From NCBI RefSeq assembly GCF_003002915.1, contig NZ_PVTG01000007.1, positions 145,029 to 209,028 on the forward strand: a stretch of 64,000 nt of DNA, in the 5' to 3' direction. Position numbers and translations under genes: made by a program. Numbering within the stretch: the first letter of the stretch is position 1; each line of letters opens with the position of its first letter. Source of the DNA: Geodermatophilus tzadiensis. GTDB taxonomy: Bacteria; Actinomycetota; Actinomycetes; Mycobacteriales; Geodermatophilaceae. The notes under the pieces were generated by a model. That model made no database searches, was not told where the DNA came from, and saw nothing but the letters and a program-made list of their open reading frames with translations. Shown piece after piece: positions 36,011 to 49,726 of the stretch.

Positions 36011-36523
36011 CTATCCGCGGAGGCGCCGGACCAGCACCGACGAGTCGCCGTTGTCGGCGAGGTCGGCGAGCAGGACGGCGACCGCCTCGCGCACGATCCG
36101 GCCGCGGTCGGCCGCCACGCCGTGCTCGGCGCGCAGCGACAGCCGAGCGCTCTCCAGCGCGAGCAGCTCCTCGGCGGAGATGTAGACGGTGATCTTCTCG
36201 TCGTGCCGCTGGCGTGCGCCGCCGGCCGGACGCGCGGCCTTGCCGCGGGTGCGGGCACCGGGCGCGGACGGCGCCGGGACGGCGGGCGCCCGGTAGGCGG
36301 CCAGCGGGTCGGCGCCCGCGCCGCCGGGCACCAGCGTCAGGCCGGTGCCGGTCGCCGGCTCCTCGACCGGCTCGGGCTCGGCCGGGCGGCGGGCCGCACC
36401 GCGCAGCGCCGGTGACCGGCTGGCCGCGGCCAGGTCGGGCAGCTCGGTGACCTCGGCACCGGCGGGCCCGTCGGTGCGCCGGAACAGCTCGGCGGCACCG
36501 GGCAGGACCGGACGACGTGTCAC
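36011..36523 (-). CDS. Putative ribbon-helix-helix partner of ParA
   Basis: 170 residues from GTG 36523, GTGA-coupled to parA. The first 105 residues are low-complexity Pro/Ala/Arg. The last 65 (KITVYISAEELLALESARLS, then a second helix ending VRRLRG) read as a beta strand plus two helices, as in ribbon-helix-helix DNA-binding proteins. A small DNA-binding protein translated with an orphan ParA is the arrangement of ParA/ParB-like or ParG-like pairs. A role as the ParA partner is inference; the gene's position between parA and scpA is conserved in actinobacteria. Confidence 0.8.
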   Translation of the reverse strand: MTRRPVLPGAAELFRRTDGPAGAEVTELPDLAAASRSPALRGAARRPAEPEPVEEPATGTGLTLVPGGAGADPLAAYRAPAVPAPSAPGARTRGKAARPAGGARQRHDEKITVYISAEELLALESARLSLRAEHGVAADRGRIVREAVAVLLADLADNGDSSVLVRRLRG

Positions 36524-37428
36524 AGGGAGATGACCTCCTTGGCCAGGTCGCGGTAGGCGGCCGCGCCCGAGGAGGTCGGCGCCCAGGTGGTGATGGGCTG
36601 GCCGGCGACGGTGGTCTCCGGGAAGCGGACGGTGCGCTGGATGACGGTCCGGAAGACGGTGTCGCCGAAGGCCTCGACCACCCGGCTGAACACCTCGCGG
36701 CAGTGCACGGTCCGGGAGTCGTACATCGTGGCGAGGATGCCGTCGATCTCCAGCGACGGGTTGAGCCGCTCCTTGACCTTGTCGATCGTGTCGACCAGCA
36801 GCGCCACCCCGCGCAGCGAGAAGAACTCGCACTCCAGCGGGATGACCACGCCGTCGGCCGCGGTGAGCGCGTTGACGGTCAGCAGGCCCAGCGAGGGCTG
36901 GCAGTCGATGAGGACGTAGTCGTACTCGTCGCGGACGTCGGCCAGCGCGCGCAGCAGCGTCTGCTCGCGGGCGACCTCGCTGACCAGCTGCACCTCGGCG
37001 GCCGACAGGTCGATGTTGCTGGGCACCAGGTCCAGGCCGGGCACGTCGGTGCCCACCCGGACGTCGGCCAGCGTCGTCCGCCGCTCCATGAGCGCGTTGT
37101 AGATCGTGCGGTCCAGCTGCTGGGCCGGGACGCCGAGGCCGACCGACAGCGCCCCCTGCGGGTCGAGGTCGACCAGCAGCACGCGGCGGCCGTACTCCAC
37201 CAGCGAGGCGCCCAGGTTGATCGTCGACGTCGTCTTGCCGACGCCGCCCTTCTGGTTGCACATCGCGATGACCCGCGCCGGGCCGTGCCGCTCCAGGGGC
37301 GGGGGCTCCGGGAGCCGGCGCTGCCGCGCGCGGGCCGGGTCCAGCTTCGAGGCGGCGGCCCCCATCTCGGTGCCGCTCTCGGCCGGGAGCACGAGGGCCT
37401 GGCCGGCCGCGTCCCCTCGGATCGCCAT
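36520..37428 (-). CDS. parA: ParA-family ATPase
   Basis: 302 residues with GGAAGG before ATG 37428. After a 50-residue variable tail, the deviant Walker A is MCNQKGGVGKTT (signature Lys60, catalytic Lys65), followed by LLVDLDPQGAL and DYVLIDCQPSLGLLTVNAL. It belongs to the chromosome/cargo-partitioning ATPases. There is no parB here and it is not next to the origin-type gidB locus, so it is probably the second, scpAB-linked ParA of actinobacteria (Rv1708-like) rather than the oriC segregation ATPase. Confidence 0.93.
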   Translation of the reverse strand: MAIRGDAAGQALVLPAESGTEMGAAASKLDPARARQRRLPEPPPLERHGPARVIAMCNQKGGVGKTTSTINLGASLVEYGRRVLLVDLDPQGALSVGLGVPAQQLDRTIYNALMERRTTLADVRVGTDVPGLDLVPSNIDLSAAEVQLVSEVAREQTLLRALADVRDEYDYVLIDCQPSLGLLTVNALTAADGVVIPLECEFFSLRGVALLVDTIDKVKERLNPSLEIDGILATMYDSRTVHCREVFSRVVEAFGDTVFRTVIQRTVRFPETTVAGQPITTWAPTSSGAAAYRDLAKEVISL

Positions 37429-37627
37429 GAGTCGCCCTTCCTCCGGTTCCCCTGCCGGCGATGCCGGCGCGAGCAGCGTCCTGTCCGCTCGGGTCGCCCC
37501 CGACGGTAGGGAGACTCCTGCCCGACCGGCGGGAGGACACGCCGGTGCTGGCGACTGTTGCCCGCGTTATCGGCCGGCGGCCCCATCAGGCTGGGCAAGA
37601 GCTGCCAGCCCGAAGGGCGGCCCGTCG

Positions 37628-38542
37628 TCAGCTCAGCGCGCGCGGGTGGCTGCTGGCGTAGACCTCGCGCAGCTTGTCCACCGTGACCAGCGTGTAGACC
37701 TGCGTGGTCGTCACCGACGCGTGGCCGAGCAGCTCCTGCACCACCCGGACGTCGGCGCCGCCGTCGAGCAGGTGCGTGGCGAAGGAGTGCCGCAGGGTGT
37801 GCGGGGAGACCTCGGCGGTGATCCCCGCCCGCTCGGCAGCCGTCCGCAGGATCGCCCAGGCGCTCTGCCGCGACAGCGACCCGCCGCGGGCGTTGAGGAA
37901 CAGCCGCCCGCCGCGGACCCCGCCCCGGCCGGCCGTGGCGAGAGCGGGCCGGGCGCGCACCAGGTACTCCTCGACGGCGCGCAGCGCGTAGCTGCCCACC
38001 GGCACGATGCGCTGCTTGCCGCCCTTGCCGGCCAGCCGCACCACCGACTGGCCGCGGTCGAGGTCGTCGACGGCCAGGCCCACGGCCTCGGAGATGCGCG
38101 CGCCGGTGCCGTAGAGGACCTCCAGCAGCGCCCGGTCGCGCAGTCCCCGCGGCCCCTCGAGCGACCCGGCGGCCTCGATGAGCGCGACCACCTCCTCGAC
38201 CGGGATCGCCTTGGGCAGCCGCCGCGCCGGCGCCGGCGGGCGGACCTCGGCGGCGACGTCGCCGGGCACCAGCCCGTCGAGCAGCGCGAAGCGGTGCAGC
38301 CCGCGGACGGCGACCACCGCGCGCGCCGCCGAGGTGGCCGACAGCGGCGGGTGCTCGTCGTCCCCGGCGCGCAGCGCGGCGAGGAACCCCGAGACGTCGC
38401 TCTCGGCCACCTCCGACAGATCCCGGACGCCGGCGTCGGCCAGGAACCGGGTGTAGCGGCGCAGGTCGCGGCGGTAGGAGGAGATGGTGTTGGCGGCCAG
38501 GCCGCGCTCGACGGCGAGGTGGTCGAGGTAGCCGGTGACCAC
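37628..38542 (-). CDS. xerD: Tyrosine recombinase XerD
   Basis: 304 residues from GTG 38542, the only usual start codon in frame before the preceding gene; it yields [20 protein letters not shown], a normal XerD N-terminus. The SAM-like N-terminal domain covers 1-95. The catalytic domain has Arg in [10 protein letters not shown], the Lys region [29 protein letters not shown], and the Tyr in TTQVYT. It resolves chromosome dimers at dif with XerC. It follows ald by 32 bases on the same strand and lies in the parA-scpAB segregation block, as in other actinobacteria. Confidence 0.95.
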   Translation of the reverse strand: MVTGYLDHLAVERGLAANTISSYRRDLRRYTRFLADAGVRDLSEVAESDVSGFLAALRAGDDEHPPLSATSAARAVVAVRGLHRFALLDGLVPGDVAAEVRPPAPARRLPKAIPVEEVVALIEAAGSLEGPRGLRDRALLEVLYGTGARISEAVGLAVDDLDRGQSVVRLAGKGGKQRIVPVGSYALRAVEEYLVRARPALATAGRGGVRGGRLFLNARGGSLSRQSAWAILRTAAERAGITAEVSPHTLRHSFATHLLDGGADVRVVQELLGHASVTTTQVYTLVTVDKLREVYASSHPRALS

Positions 38543-38574
38543 GCGCTCGACGACGGGTCCCGGCAGGGTGGCGG

Positions 38575-39690
38575 TCAGGACAGCAGCTCCTCCCAGGGCA
38601 CGGCTTCCATCCCGTGCGCCTCCGCCACCTCGGGCAGCACCACGTGCCCGCCGACGACGTTGACCCCGTGGGCCAGGGCCGGGTCGGCGGTGACCGCCGC
38701 CCGCGTCCCCTGGGTGGCCAGGGCCATGACGTAGGGCAGCGTCACGTTGGTCAGGGCGTGCGTGGAGGTGTTCGGGACGGCGCCGGGCATGTTCGCCACG
38801 CAGTAGAACACCGACTCGTGCACGCGGAAGGTCGGCTCGTCGTGTGTCGTGGGCCGGGTGTCCTCGAAGCAGCCGCCCTGGTCGACGGCGATGTCCACCA
38901 GCACCGAGCCGGGCTTCATCCGCTTGACCAGGTCGTTGCTCACCAGCGTGGGGGCCTTGGCGCCGGGCACCAGCACCGCGCCGATCACCAGGTCGGCGTC
39001 GAGCACCGCCCGCTCCACCTCGTAGGAGTTGGAGGCCACCGTCTGCAGGTGCCCCTGGTAGATGCGGTCGGCGGCGCGCAGCTTGTCGATGTCCCGGTCG
39101 AGGACGACGACCTCGGCCTGCATGCCCAGCGCGATCGCCGCGGCGTTCATCCCCGACACCCCGGCGCCGATGACGACGACCTTGGCCGCGTAGACCCCCG
39201 ACACGCCGCCGAGCAGCACCCCGCGGCCGCCGTGCGCCCGCTCCAGGCTGTGCGCGCCGACCTGAGGCGCCATCCGCCCGGCGACCTCGCTCATCGGCGC
39301 CAGCAGCGGCAGCGCCCCGTCGGCCGTCTGCACCGTCTCGTAGGCGATCGCGGTGGTGCCGGAGGCGACCAGCGCCTCGGTGCAGGGGCGGGAGGCGGCC
39401 AGGTGCAGGTAGGTGAACAGGGTCTGCCCGGAGCGCAGCCGGCCGTACTCCTCCTCGACCGGCTCCTTGACCTTGAGCAGCAGGTCGGCGTCGGCCCACA
39501 CGTCGTCGGCGGACCCGACGATCCGCGCGCCGGCGGCCACGTAGTCGCCGTCGGGGATGGAGCTGCCCTCCCCCGCGCCCCGCTCGACGAGCACCGTGTG
39601 CCCGGCGCGGGTCAGCTCGGTGACCCCGGCCGGGGTCAGCGCCACCCGGTACTCCCTGTTCTTGACCTCTCGGGGCACCCCGACCTGCAT
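38575..39690 (-). CDS. ald: Alanine dehydrogenase
   Basis: 371 residues from ATG 39690 ([20 protein letters not shown]). Lys/His active-site region: [11 protein letters not shown] near 73 and TYLHLAAS near 94. The NAD-binding Rossmann segment is [20 protein letters not shown] near 170, and [20 protein letters not shown] is near 260. It interconverts L-alanine and pyruvate with NADH/ammonia. It sits directly upstream of xerD; Mycobacterium has ald elsewhere, so this placement is a local arrangement. Confidence 0.96.
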   Translation of the reverse strand: MQVGVPREVKNREYRVALTPAGVTELTRAGHTVLVERGAGEGSSIPDGDYVAAGARIVGSADDVWADADLLLKVKEPVEEEYGRLRSGQTLFTYLHLAASRPCTEALVASGTTAIAYETVQTADGALPLLAPMSEVAGRMAPQVGAHSLERAHGGRGVLLGGVSGVYAAKVVVIGAGVSGMNAAAIALGMQAEVVVLDRDIDKLRAADRIYQGHLQTVASNSYEVERAVLDADLVIGAVLVPGAKAPTLVSNDLVKRMKPGSVLVDIAVDQGGCFEDTRPTTHDEPTFRVHESVFYCVANMPGAVPNTSTHALTNVTLPYVMALATQGTRAAVTADPALAHGVNVVGGHVVLPEVAEAHGMEAVPWEELLS

Positions 39691-39860
39691 GGATCTCGCT
39701 CCCGTCTCCGCGGCCGGGCCGAGGTCGTCGGCGCCGCGCCTGTCGTCCGCTCCCGGGTGAGGGAGCCCACACCCGGACCCTAGCCAGCTCCCGCGCTGCC
39801 GCACCCCGGTGGAGCGTCGACGATGGCCGGGTCATCCCCCAGGAGGAGGAAGCACCCCCC

Positions 39861-40517
39861 ATGCCCCTGACTGCGCCGCGCCTGTACGCCGCCCGTCCCG
39901 ACCGGCGCCTCGGCCAGGTCCTCGCCGACGTCGGCGTGCTGGCCTGGCTCGTGCTGTGGGTGGTCGTGGCCCGGGTGGTGCACGGGGCGGTGCTGGTGCT
40001 GGCCGAGCCGGGCCGGGCGGTGGAGGACCTCGGCAGCTCCGTCGCCGACAGCATGGGCTCGGCGGCGTCGGCCGCGGAGGACGTGCCGGTGGTCGGCGAC
40101 GAGCTGTCCACGCCGTTCGACGCCCTCGGCGACGCCGCGGGGTCGGTCAGCGGCGCCGGGCAGGCCGCGCAGGACGCCGTCGGCACCCTGGCCACCGTGC
40201 TCGCCGTCGTGCTGGTGGTGCTGCCGGTCGGGTGGCTGCTGGCGCGGTGGCTGCCCTGGCGGCTGCGCTGGGTGCGGGAGGCCTCGGCGGTGTCGCGGAT
40301 GTCGGGCGGCCCGTCGGACCTCGAGCTGCTGGCGGCACGCGCCGTCGCCACCGCTCCCCTGCCCCGGCTGGCCGCGCTGCCCCCGGGCACCGGCGCGGCC
40401 TGGCGGGCCGGTGACCCCGCGGCGGTGCGGGCGCTGGCCGCGCTGGAGGCCGGCCGGCTGGGACTGCGGCTGCCCGACCCCGGCCCGGGCGCCACGGCGC
40501 CGTCGCGCTCGGGTTGA
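39861..40517 (+). CDS. Membrane protein of unknown function, two helices
   Basis: 218 residues with an AGGAGGAGG ribosome site. Helices at about 25-48 ([17 protein letters not shown]) and 107-130 ([21 protein letters not shown]) frame an Ala/Gly/Ser-rich outside loop. A cytoplasmic C-terminal half (about 90 residues) begins with arginine-rich [12 protein letters not shown]. No known domain recognised. It is divergent from ald and followed after 48 bases by a secreted protein gene. Confidence 0.8.
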   Translation: MPLTAPRLYAARPDRRLGQVLADVGVLAWLVLWVVVARVVHGAVLVLAEPGRAVEDLGSSVADSMGSAASAAEDVPVVGDELSTPFDALGDAAGSVSGAGQAAQDAVGTLATVLAVVLVVLPVGWLLARWLPWRLRWVREASAVSRMSGGPSDLELLAARAVATAPLPRLAALPPGTGAAWRAGDPAAVRALAALEAGRLGLRLPDPGPGATAPSRSG

Positions 40518-40565
40518 GCCGGGCACCGTCCGTGCCGATGTCCTGCTGCGCGGCGGGAGGTGGGG

Positions 40566-41258
40566 ATGGGACGGACGAGACGCGGCACGGCGCGGCGACC
40601 GGTCCGGCGCGGGCCGTCCGCCGGCGGCGTGGCCGGGCGGGCGCTGGTGGCCACGGCGGTCGGCCTGGTCGTGCTCTCGGCGCCCGCGACCGAGATCGCC
40701 GCGCAGGTCACCGCCTCCTGGGCGCCGTTCCGCGACGCCGGGACCGCCGACGGACCGAGGCCGGCACCGGTGGTCCGGTCGCCCGGGGCCGCCACCGGCG
40801 TGCCCGACCGGGCGGTCGACACCCCGGTGCTCGCCGTCCCCGCGCCACGCCGGCTGGAGGTCGAGCTGCCCACCCCGATGGTGCCCCGCGGGCAGCCGCT
40901 GGAGACCACGCCGCCGCCGGCGCAGTGCGGCGGGTACGGCGGCGTCCGGCAGGTCCCCCCGGGCGTGGTGCCCGGACCGGGGTCGGCCACGGTGAGCTGG
41001 CAGGCCGACGGCCGCGACGACGTGCAGGGCTACCGGGTGACGGCGGTCAGCCAGCAGCTGGTGTCCGGCCCGCAGCCGGCCCCGCCGGAGGTGACCGTCG
41101 GCCAGCGCGGCGACTGCGGCGCGGTGACCGCCACCCTCGGCGGGCTCAGCGGCGGCGTCCCCTACGTCTTCTGGCTCGAGGAGCTCGTCCTCGACGCCGA
41201 CACCGGCGTCACCGAGTACGAGCAGGTCGGCTGGTCCAGCCCCGTCGTCATCCCCTGA
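40566..41258 (+). CDS. Exported protein with fibronectin-III-like domain
   Basis: 230 residues from ATG 40566 after GGGAGG. A basic N-terminus ([11 protein letters not shown]) and one hydrophobic segment ([17 protein letters not shown], about 27-43) look like a signal anchor or cleavable signal. A Pro/Thr-rich stalk follows to about residue 120. Residues 135-230 ([20 protein letters not shown] and SPVVIP at the end) have the strand pattern of a fibronectin type III domain, with Cys119 and Cys183 that could pair. Function unknown; possibly cell-surface. Ends just before the 63-bp palindrome. Confidence 0.75.
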   Translation: MGRTRRGTARRPVRRGPSAGGVAGRALVATAVGLVVLSAPATEIAAQVTASWAPFRDAGTADGPRPAPVVRSPGAATGVPDRAVDTPVLAVPAPRRLEVELPTPMVPRGQPLETTPPPAQCGGYGGVRQVPPGVVPGPGSATVSWQADGRDDVQGYRVTAVSQQLVSGPQPAPPEVTVGQRGDCGAVTATLGGLSGGVPYVFWLEELVLDADTGVTEYEQVGWSSPVVIP

Positions 41259-41271
41259 GGCGGCCTCTCCC

Positions 41272-41334
41272 GCGCGAGATCGGCGCTCTCGTGGCCATCA
41301 GCCGCTGATGGCCACGAGAGCGCCGATCTCGCGC
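41272..41334. repeat. 63-bp perfect palindrome between convergent genes
   Basis: 31-bp arms (41272-41302 and 41304-41334, starting GCGCGAGATCGGCGCTCTCG) are exact reverse complements around one central C. It lies between the ends of the fibronectin-like gene (+) and the NUDIX gene (-), so it could be a bidirectional terminator. The length and perfection exceed what termination needs and suggest a recurrent palindromic element. Confidence 0.9.
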
Positions 41335-41348
41335 AGGGGCCGGGGACC

Positions 41349-41948
41349 TCAGGTGGCGTCGACGGGGCGCAGCCGCGTGCCGGCGGCGCGGTGCTGGGCG
41401 GCGGCGAGCAGCCCGACGACGGCGGCGGAGTTGCGGATCGCGCCGTCGAACACCCGCTGCACCGCGTCGGCCAGCGGCACCAGCTCCACGGTCATGTCGA
41501 GCTCCTCGTGCTCGACGGTGAAGCCCTCGGGCCGGTCGACGTCGGACAGGCCCTCGGCGAGGTAGACCAGCACCAGCTCGTCGCAGAAGCCGGGCGTGGA
41601 GAACGTCGTGGTGAGCAGCGACCACCGCTCGGCGGCCATGCGCACCTCCTCGGCCAGCTCCCGCTTGGCAGTCTCCAGGGGCGGCTCGCCGTCGGCGTCG
41701 CGCAGGCCGGCGGGCAGCTCCCACAGGTAGCCGCCCACCGGGTGCCGGTACTGCCGCAGCAGGACGACGTTGCCGTGGTCGTCGAGCGCCACGACGGCGA
41801 CCGCGCCCGGGTGGCGGACCACCTCGCGCACGCTGTCCCCGCCGCCGGGCATGGCCACGGTGTCGCGGACCAGGGTGATGACCCGGCCCTCGTAGACGGT
41901 CTCGGTGCCCAGCACCCGGTAGTCGCCCTCGGCGGCCGGCTCGCTCAC
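41349..41948 (-). CDS. NUDIX hydrolase, ADP-ribose pyrophosphatase type
   Basis: 199 residues from GTG 41948, two bases after the pyrG stop. NUDIX box: the glycine of ELPAGLRDADG, then RELAEEV. Typical flanking segments are VVLLRQYRHPVGGYLWELP and the TPGFCDELVLVYLAEGL strand. Members hydrolyse ADP-ribose to AMP and ribose-5-phosphate. Its position next to pyrG matches Rv1699-Rv1700. Confidence 0.93.
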   Translation of the reverse strand: MSEPAAEGDYRVLGTETVYEGRVITLVRDTVAMPGGGDSVREVVRHPGAVAVVALDDHGNVVLLRQYRHPVGGYLWELPAGLRDADGEPPLETAKRELAEEVRMAAERWSLLTTTFSTPGFCDELVLVYLAEGLSDVDRPEGFTVEHEELDMTVELVPLADAVQRVFDGAIRNSAAVVGLLAAAQHRAAGTRLRPVDAT

Positions 41949-41950
41949 GG

Positions 41951-46045
<4,095 letters not shown>

Positions 46046-46049
<4 letters not shown>

Positions 46050-47203
46050 GGCGCCGGGGTCCCCGGCGGGCCGAGCAGCTCGCGGTAGAGGGCGACGAGG
46101 GCGCGGGCGGTGGCCGCCTCGTCGGGCCAGCCGGCCGCCCGCTCGCGTCCGGCGGCGGCCAGCGCGGCGGCGCGGGCGGGGTCGGCCAGCAGCGCGTCGA
46201 CCGCCCGGGCCAGGGCCGCGGCGTCGCCGGGCGGGACCAGCTCGGCGGCGTCGCCGAGCAGCTCGGGCAGCCCGCCGGTGCGGGTGGCCACCAGCGGCGT
46301 GCCGGTGCGCAGCGCCTCCTGCGCGGTGAGCGAGCGGGCCTCCCACCGCGAGGGCAGGACGGCGAGGTCGGCGGCGGCGAGCAGGTCGGCGACGTCGGTC
46401 CGGCGGCCGAGCAGCGCCACGGGCAGCCGCCGGTCGCGCACGCGGGCGGCCAGGTCGGCCTGCAGGGGGCCGTCGCCGGCGATGGCGACCAGGGGCGGCC
46501 GCGGCCCGGTGGCCCAGGTCTCCGCCGCGTCGAGCAGGACGTCGTAGCCCTTCTGCGGGTGCAGCCGGCCGACGGCGAGCACCAGCGGCCGCCCGTCGGG
46601 GAGCCCCAGCTCGGCGCGGACCTCGTCGCGGCCGCGCCGGGCGGGCGGCAGGGCGGGGGCCGACACCGGGGCCGTCCGCACGTCGCGGGCGCCGAGGCGG
46701 CGGGCGTTGTCGGCGAGGTCGCCGGAGGCGGCCAGTACGACGTCGGCGGCGCGGACGGTGGCCCGCTCGGCCTGCGCGAGCAGCCGGCGCAGCGGGCCGG
46801 AGCGCTCGGGCAGCGCGTTGTGCAGGGTGACCACCAGCGGACGGCGGGGTGCCCGGCGGGTGACGGCGCGCACCGCGAGGGCGGCGACCAGCCCGGCGCG
46901 CAGGCCGTGGGCGTGCACCAGGTCGGCGCCGGCGGTGGCCCGGCGCAGGGCCGGCACGGCGCGGGCGTCGGCGACCGGGTCGAGGCCGGCGGAGATCTCG
47001 ACCGGCCGGAAGGCGGCCGCCGCGGCGAACCTGAACAGAGCGTCGGTGGCGGCGGGACCGCAGACGGTCACCGCGGCGCCGGCGTCGGCGAGGGCGGGCA
47101 GCACCGAGCGCAGGTGGGTGCCGACGCCGCCGGTGCTGGTGGCCAGCACCTCCGCGAGCCGGCGGCCGGCCAGGGGCGCGGGCCCGGCGGGGGGCTCAGC
47201 CAC
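46046..47203 (-). CDS. Glycosyltransferase family 4-like
   Basis: 385 residues from GTG 47203, overlapping the MurJ-like stop by 8 bases. GT-B fold: N-terminal STGGVGTHLRSVLPALADAG and DLVHAHGLRAG, C-terminal VLAVGRLHPQKGYDVLLDA, AGDGPLQADL and the donor-site EARSLTAQEALRTGTPLVAT. The usual EGFP/EG-type glutamate motif reads WEARSLTAQEA. It should add a sugar from a nucleotide donor to a lipid-linked acceptor at the inner leaflet. Its coupling to MraY-like and MurJ-like genes supports that role. Confidence 0.9.
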
Positions 47204-48845
47204 GCTCCACCTCCGTCCGGCCGGGTGCCCGCAGGGCGCGCACCGCCGCGGCCAGGGGCCGGCGCGCCGTGACCATCATGACCGCCGCCGCCACGGCGGT
47301 CACGGCCGCCGCGGCGAGCAGGCCGCTGCCCACGGTGGCGGGCAGCGACCCGGTGGGCACCGGGTCGGCGTCCAGGGCACGGGCGGCGAGCAGGCCGGCG
47401 GCCCCGCCGAGCGCTGCGGCGAGCACCGCGGGCAGCCCGCAGCGCACCAGCCCGGCCAGCCCGCCGGCGCCGGCCACCCGGGCGGTCACCGCCACCAGCG
47501 CCAGGCCCGCGACGGTCACGCCGAGGCTGTGCCCCGCGGCCAGGGCCGCCGCCCGGTCGGCCGGGGGTGCCAGCGCCGCCAGCGCCACGTCGGCGGCGAC
47601 GGCGAGCAGCCAGCCGCCGAGCACGCACGCCGTCGGCGCCCGCCACAGCCCGCGCGCGTACAGCGCCCGGGTGAGGACGGCGACCAGCCCGTAACCCGCC
47701 AGCCCGGGCGCGAAGGCCAGGATCGTGTCGCGCAGCGCCGCGACGTCGGCCGCGCTGCCGTCGAGCAGGAACACCCGCGCCATGGGCCCGGCGACGGCGG
47801 CCAGCACCGCGGCCGCTCCCAGGCTCGCGACCACGACGAGCACGGTCACCGGCGCCAGCGCCCGCCGGTAGCCGGCCGCGTCGCCGGTGGCCGCCCGCTC
47901 GGTGAGCAGCGGGTAGGCCGAGGTGGCCAGCGGCACGGCGAGCGCGGCCCACGGCACGAGGAACAGCGTCAGCCCGGCGGTGTAGACGACCTGGGTGCCG
48001 TCGGGCGCGCCGCCGGAGCTGGCCAGCCGGATCGCCACGGCGGCCACCAGCTGCTGCCCGGCCAGCGTGAGCACCCCGGCGAGCGCGAGGCGGCGCACTC
48101 GCGGCGCGGCGCCCACCGGGAAGCGCAGCGAGGGGCGCAGGCCCAGCCGCAGCCGGCGCAGCGGCACCAGCAGCGACAGGCTCAGCGCGGCCACCCCGAG
48201 CGTCGTGCCCACCCCGAGGACCAGCTCGGCCGGCGTCGAGAGGTCCGCGGCCGAGCGGGCGCCGTCCAGCAGCGCGAACGCCGCGTAGGCGCCGGCCACG
48301 ACGAGGCTGGACAGCAGCGGCGCGATCGCGGGCCCGGCGAAGCGGCGGTGCGCCTGCAGGATGCCGGTGAGGACGATGCCGACGCCGTAGAGGACCACCT
48401 GCGGCGCGAAGACGAGCAGGAAGCGGGCGGCGAGGTCGACCTCGGCCTCGCCGCCACCGCCCAGCAGCAGCCGCGCGATCGGCCCGGCGAGGACGGCGAC
48501 CAGCACCGCGAGCGGCACGAGCAGCAGCAGCGTCCAGCCCAGCAGCGCCGACGCCGTCCGGCGCACCTGCTCGCGGTCGCCGGCGGCGATGCCGCCGGCC
48601 AGCATCGGCACCACCAACGAGGCCAGCGCCCCTCCGGCCACCACCTCGAAGACGATGTTGGGCACGGTGTTGGCCGCGGTGTAGGTGTCACCGGTGCTGT
48701 CGGCGCCGACGGCGTTGGTGAATACCAGCGTGCGGCCGAACCCGGCCAGGCGGGCCAGCACGGTGAGGACGGCGATCAGCGCCGCGGCGCCGGCCACGCC
48801 CTGGGCCACCCGGCGTCCCGACACGGTCGGCCCCGCGGAGGTCAC
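47196..48845 (-). CDS. MurJ/MviN-like lipid flippase
   Basis: 549 residues from GTG 48845, GTGA-coupled to the MraY-like gene. The MviN/MurJ N-terminal signature is clear (LARLAGFGRTLVFTNAVGAD, then a VPNIVFEVVAGGALASLVVP region), with about 14 helices in total. MurJ flips lipid II; this paralogue lacks the long C-terminal kinase-like extension of mycobacterial MviN. Clustering with an MraY/WecA-like transferase and a glycosyltransferase suggests a flippase for another lipid-linked glycan, although a second lipid II flippase is possible. Confidence 0.9.
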   Translation of the reverse strand: MTSAGPTVSGRRVAQGVAGAAALIAVLTVLARLAGFGRTLVFTNAVGADSTGDTYTAANTVPNIVFEVVAGGALASLVVPMLAGGIAAGDREQVRRTASALLGWTLLLLVPLAVLVAVLAGPIARLLLGGGGEAEVDLAARFLLVFAPQVVLYGVGIVLTGILQAHRRFAGPAIAPLLSSLVVAGAYAAFALLDGARSAADLSTPAELVLGVGTTLGVAALSLSLLVPLRRLRLGLRPSLRFPVGAAPRVRRLALAGVLTLAGQQLVAAVAIRLASSGGAPDGTQVVYTAGLTLFLVPWAALAVPLATSAYPLLTERAATGDAAGYRRALAPVTVLVVVASLGAAAVLAAVAGPMARVFLLDGSAADVAALRDTILAFAPGLAGYGLVAVLTRALYARGLWRAPTACVLGGWLLAVAADVALAALAPPADRAAALAAGHSLGVTVAGLALVAVTARVAGAGGLAGLVRCGLPAVLAAALGGAAGLLAARALDADPVPTGSLPATVGSGLLAAAAVTAVAAAVMMVTARRPLAAAVRALRAPGRTEVERG

Positions 48846-49726
48846 GCCGGGCGGCGGCCGAGCCGGTCGAGCTCGCGCAGGCCCGGGGTGGCCTCGATGA
48901 CGCGGGTGAAGCTGACCCGCTCGCTGGCCAGGGTGAGCGCGGTGACCGCGGCCAGCAGCCCGGTCCGGACCGGGCGGGAGCCGACGGCGGCCAGCCGCAG
49001 CCCCAGCAGCGCGCCGAGGGCGTTGGCGCCTGCGTCGCCGAGCATCACCCGCTCGCCGAGGTCGTCGGGCAGCACGGCGAGCGCGGCGCCCAGCGGCCCG
49101 GCGACCAGGCCGCTCGCGGGGCCTCGCGCGGTCAGCGCGGCGGCGAGGGCACCGGCCTTGGCGGCGCGGCCGGGGCGCAGGTCGAGCAGGTTGACCAGGT
49201 TGGCGGTGCCGGCGACCAGGCCGGTGGTGAGCACGGCGTCGGCGACGGTGAGGCGATGGAACGGCCCCACTGCAGGGCCCCGGGCCGAGCGGCGCGAGGC
49301 GTGGGGGGCAGCGGGGTCCTCCACGAGCACGGCGGCGACCGCGGCCGCGGCCCCGATGCCGGCGACCTTCACCGCGCCGGCCGAGACCCGCCCCGCGCGC
49401 AGGGCCGCCAGGTGCCCGGCCAGGCCCTTGTCGCGGGCCTGCTCGGGCCGGGCTCCGGCGAGGTCGTCGTAGCCGCCGACCAGCCCCGACACCGTGCCGG
49501 CGACCACGGCCGCGGCCCGGGTGCCGGCCGGCGCGCCGAGCGCGGCACCGGCGGTGGCGGCGACGGCCAGCGCCGGGCCGCCGAGCAGGGTGACCGGCCG
49601 GCCAGCGTAGTTGGTCCGCCGCCACGGCGCGCCGGCCGGGCGGGCGTCGAGCGCGGCCGCCGCGGCCAGGCCGGCGCGGGCGGCCGCCGCCCCGGCCAGC
49701 GCGAGCAGGGCCGGACGCGCGGTCAC
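48842..49726 (-). CDS. MraY/WecA-like polyprenyl-phosphate sugar-1-phosphate transferase
   Basis: 294 residues from GTG 49726 (GTGA with the steB-like stop). Motifs of the polyprenyl-phosphate N-acetylhexosamine transferase superfamily are present: RRTNYAGRPV near 36, GGYDDLAGAR with the double aspartate near 86, NLVNLLDLRPGRA near 176 and MLGDAGANALG near 222. The HHH loop of true MraY is absent. It should transfer a sugar phosphate from a UDP-sugar onto undecaprenyl/decaprenyl phosphate, starting a lipid-linked glycan. It is shorter and more Ala-rich than housekeeping MraY, which is normally in the dcw cluster. Confidence 0.85.
   Translation of the reverse strand: MTARPALLALAGAAAARAGLAAAAALDARPAGAPWRRTNYAGRPVTLLGGPALAVAATAGAALGAPAGTRAAAVVAGTVSGLVGGYDDLAGARPEQARDKGLAGHLAALRAGRVSAGAVKVAGIGAAAAVAAVLVEDPAAPHASRRSARGPAVGPFHRLTVADAVLTTGLVAGTANLVNLLDLRPGRAAKAGALAAALTARGPASGLVAGPLGAALAVLPDDLGERVMLGDAGANALGALLGLRLAAVGSRPVRTGLLAAVTALTLASERVSFTRVIEATPGLRELDRLGRRPA

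Noticed and set aside
36520..37428. Plasmid-type ParA indicating an integrated plasmid
   Set aside because: The gene is in the conserved chromosomal parA-scpA-scpB order, with no replication or transfer genes nearby.
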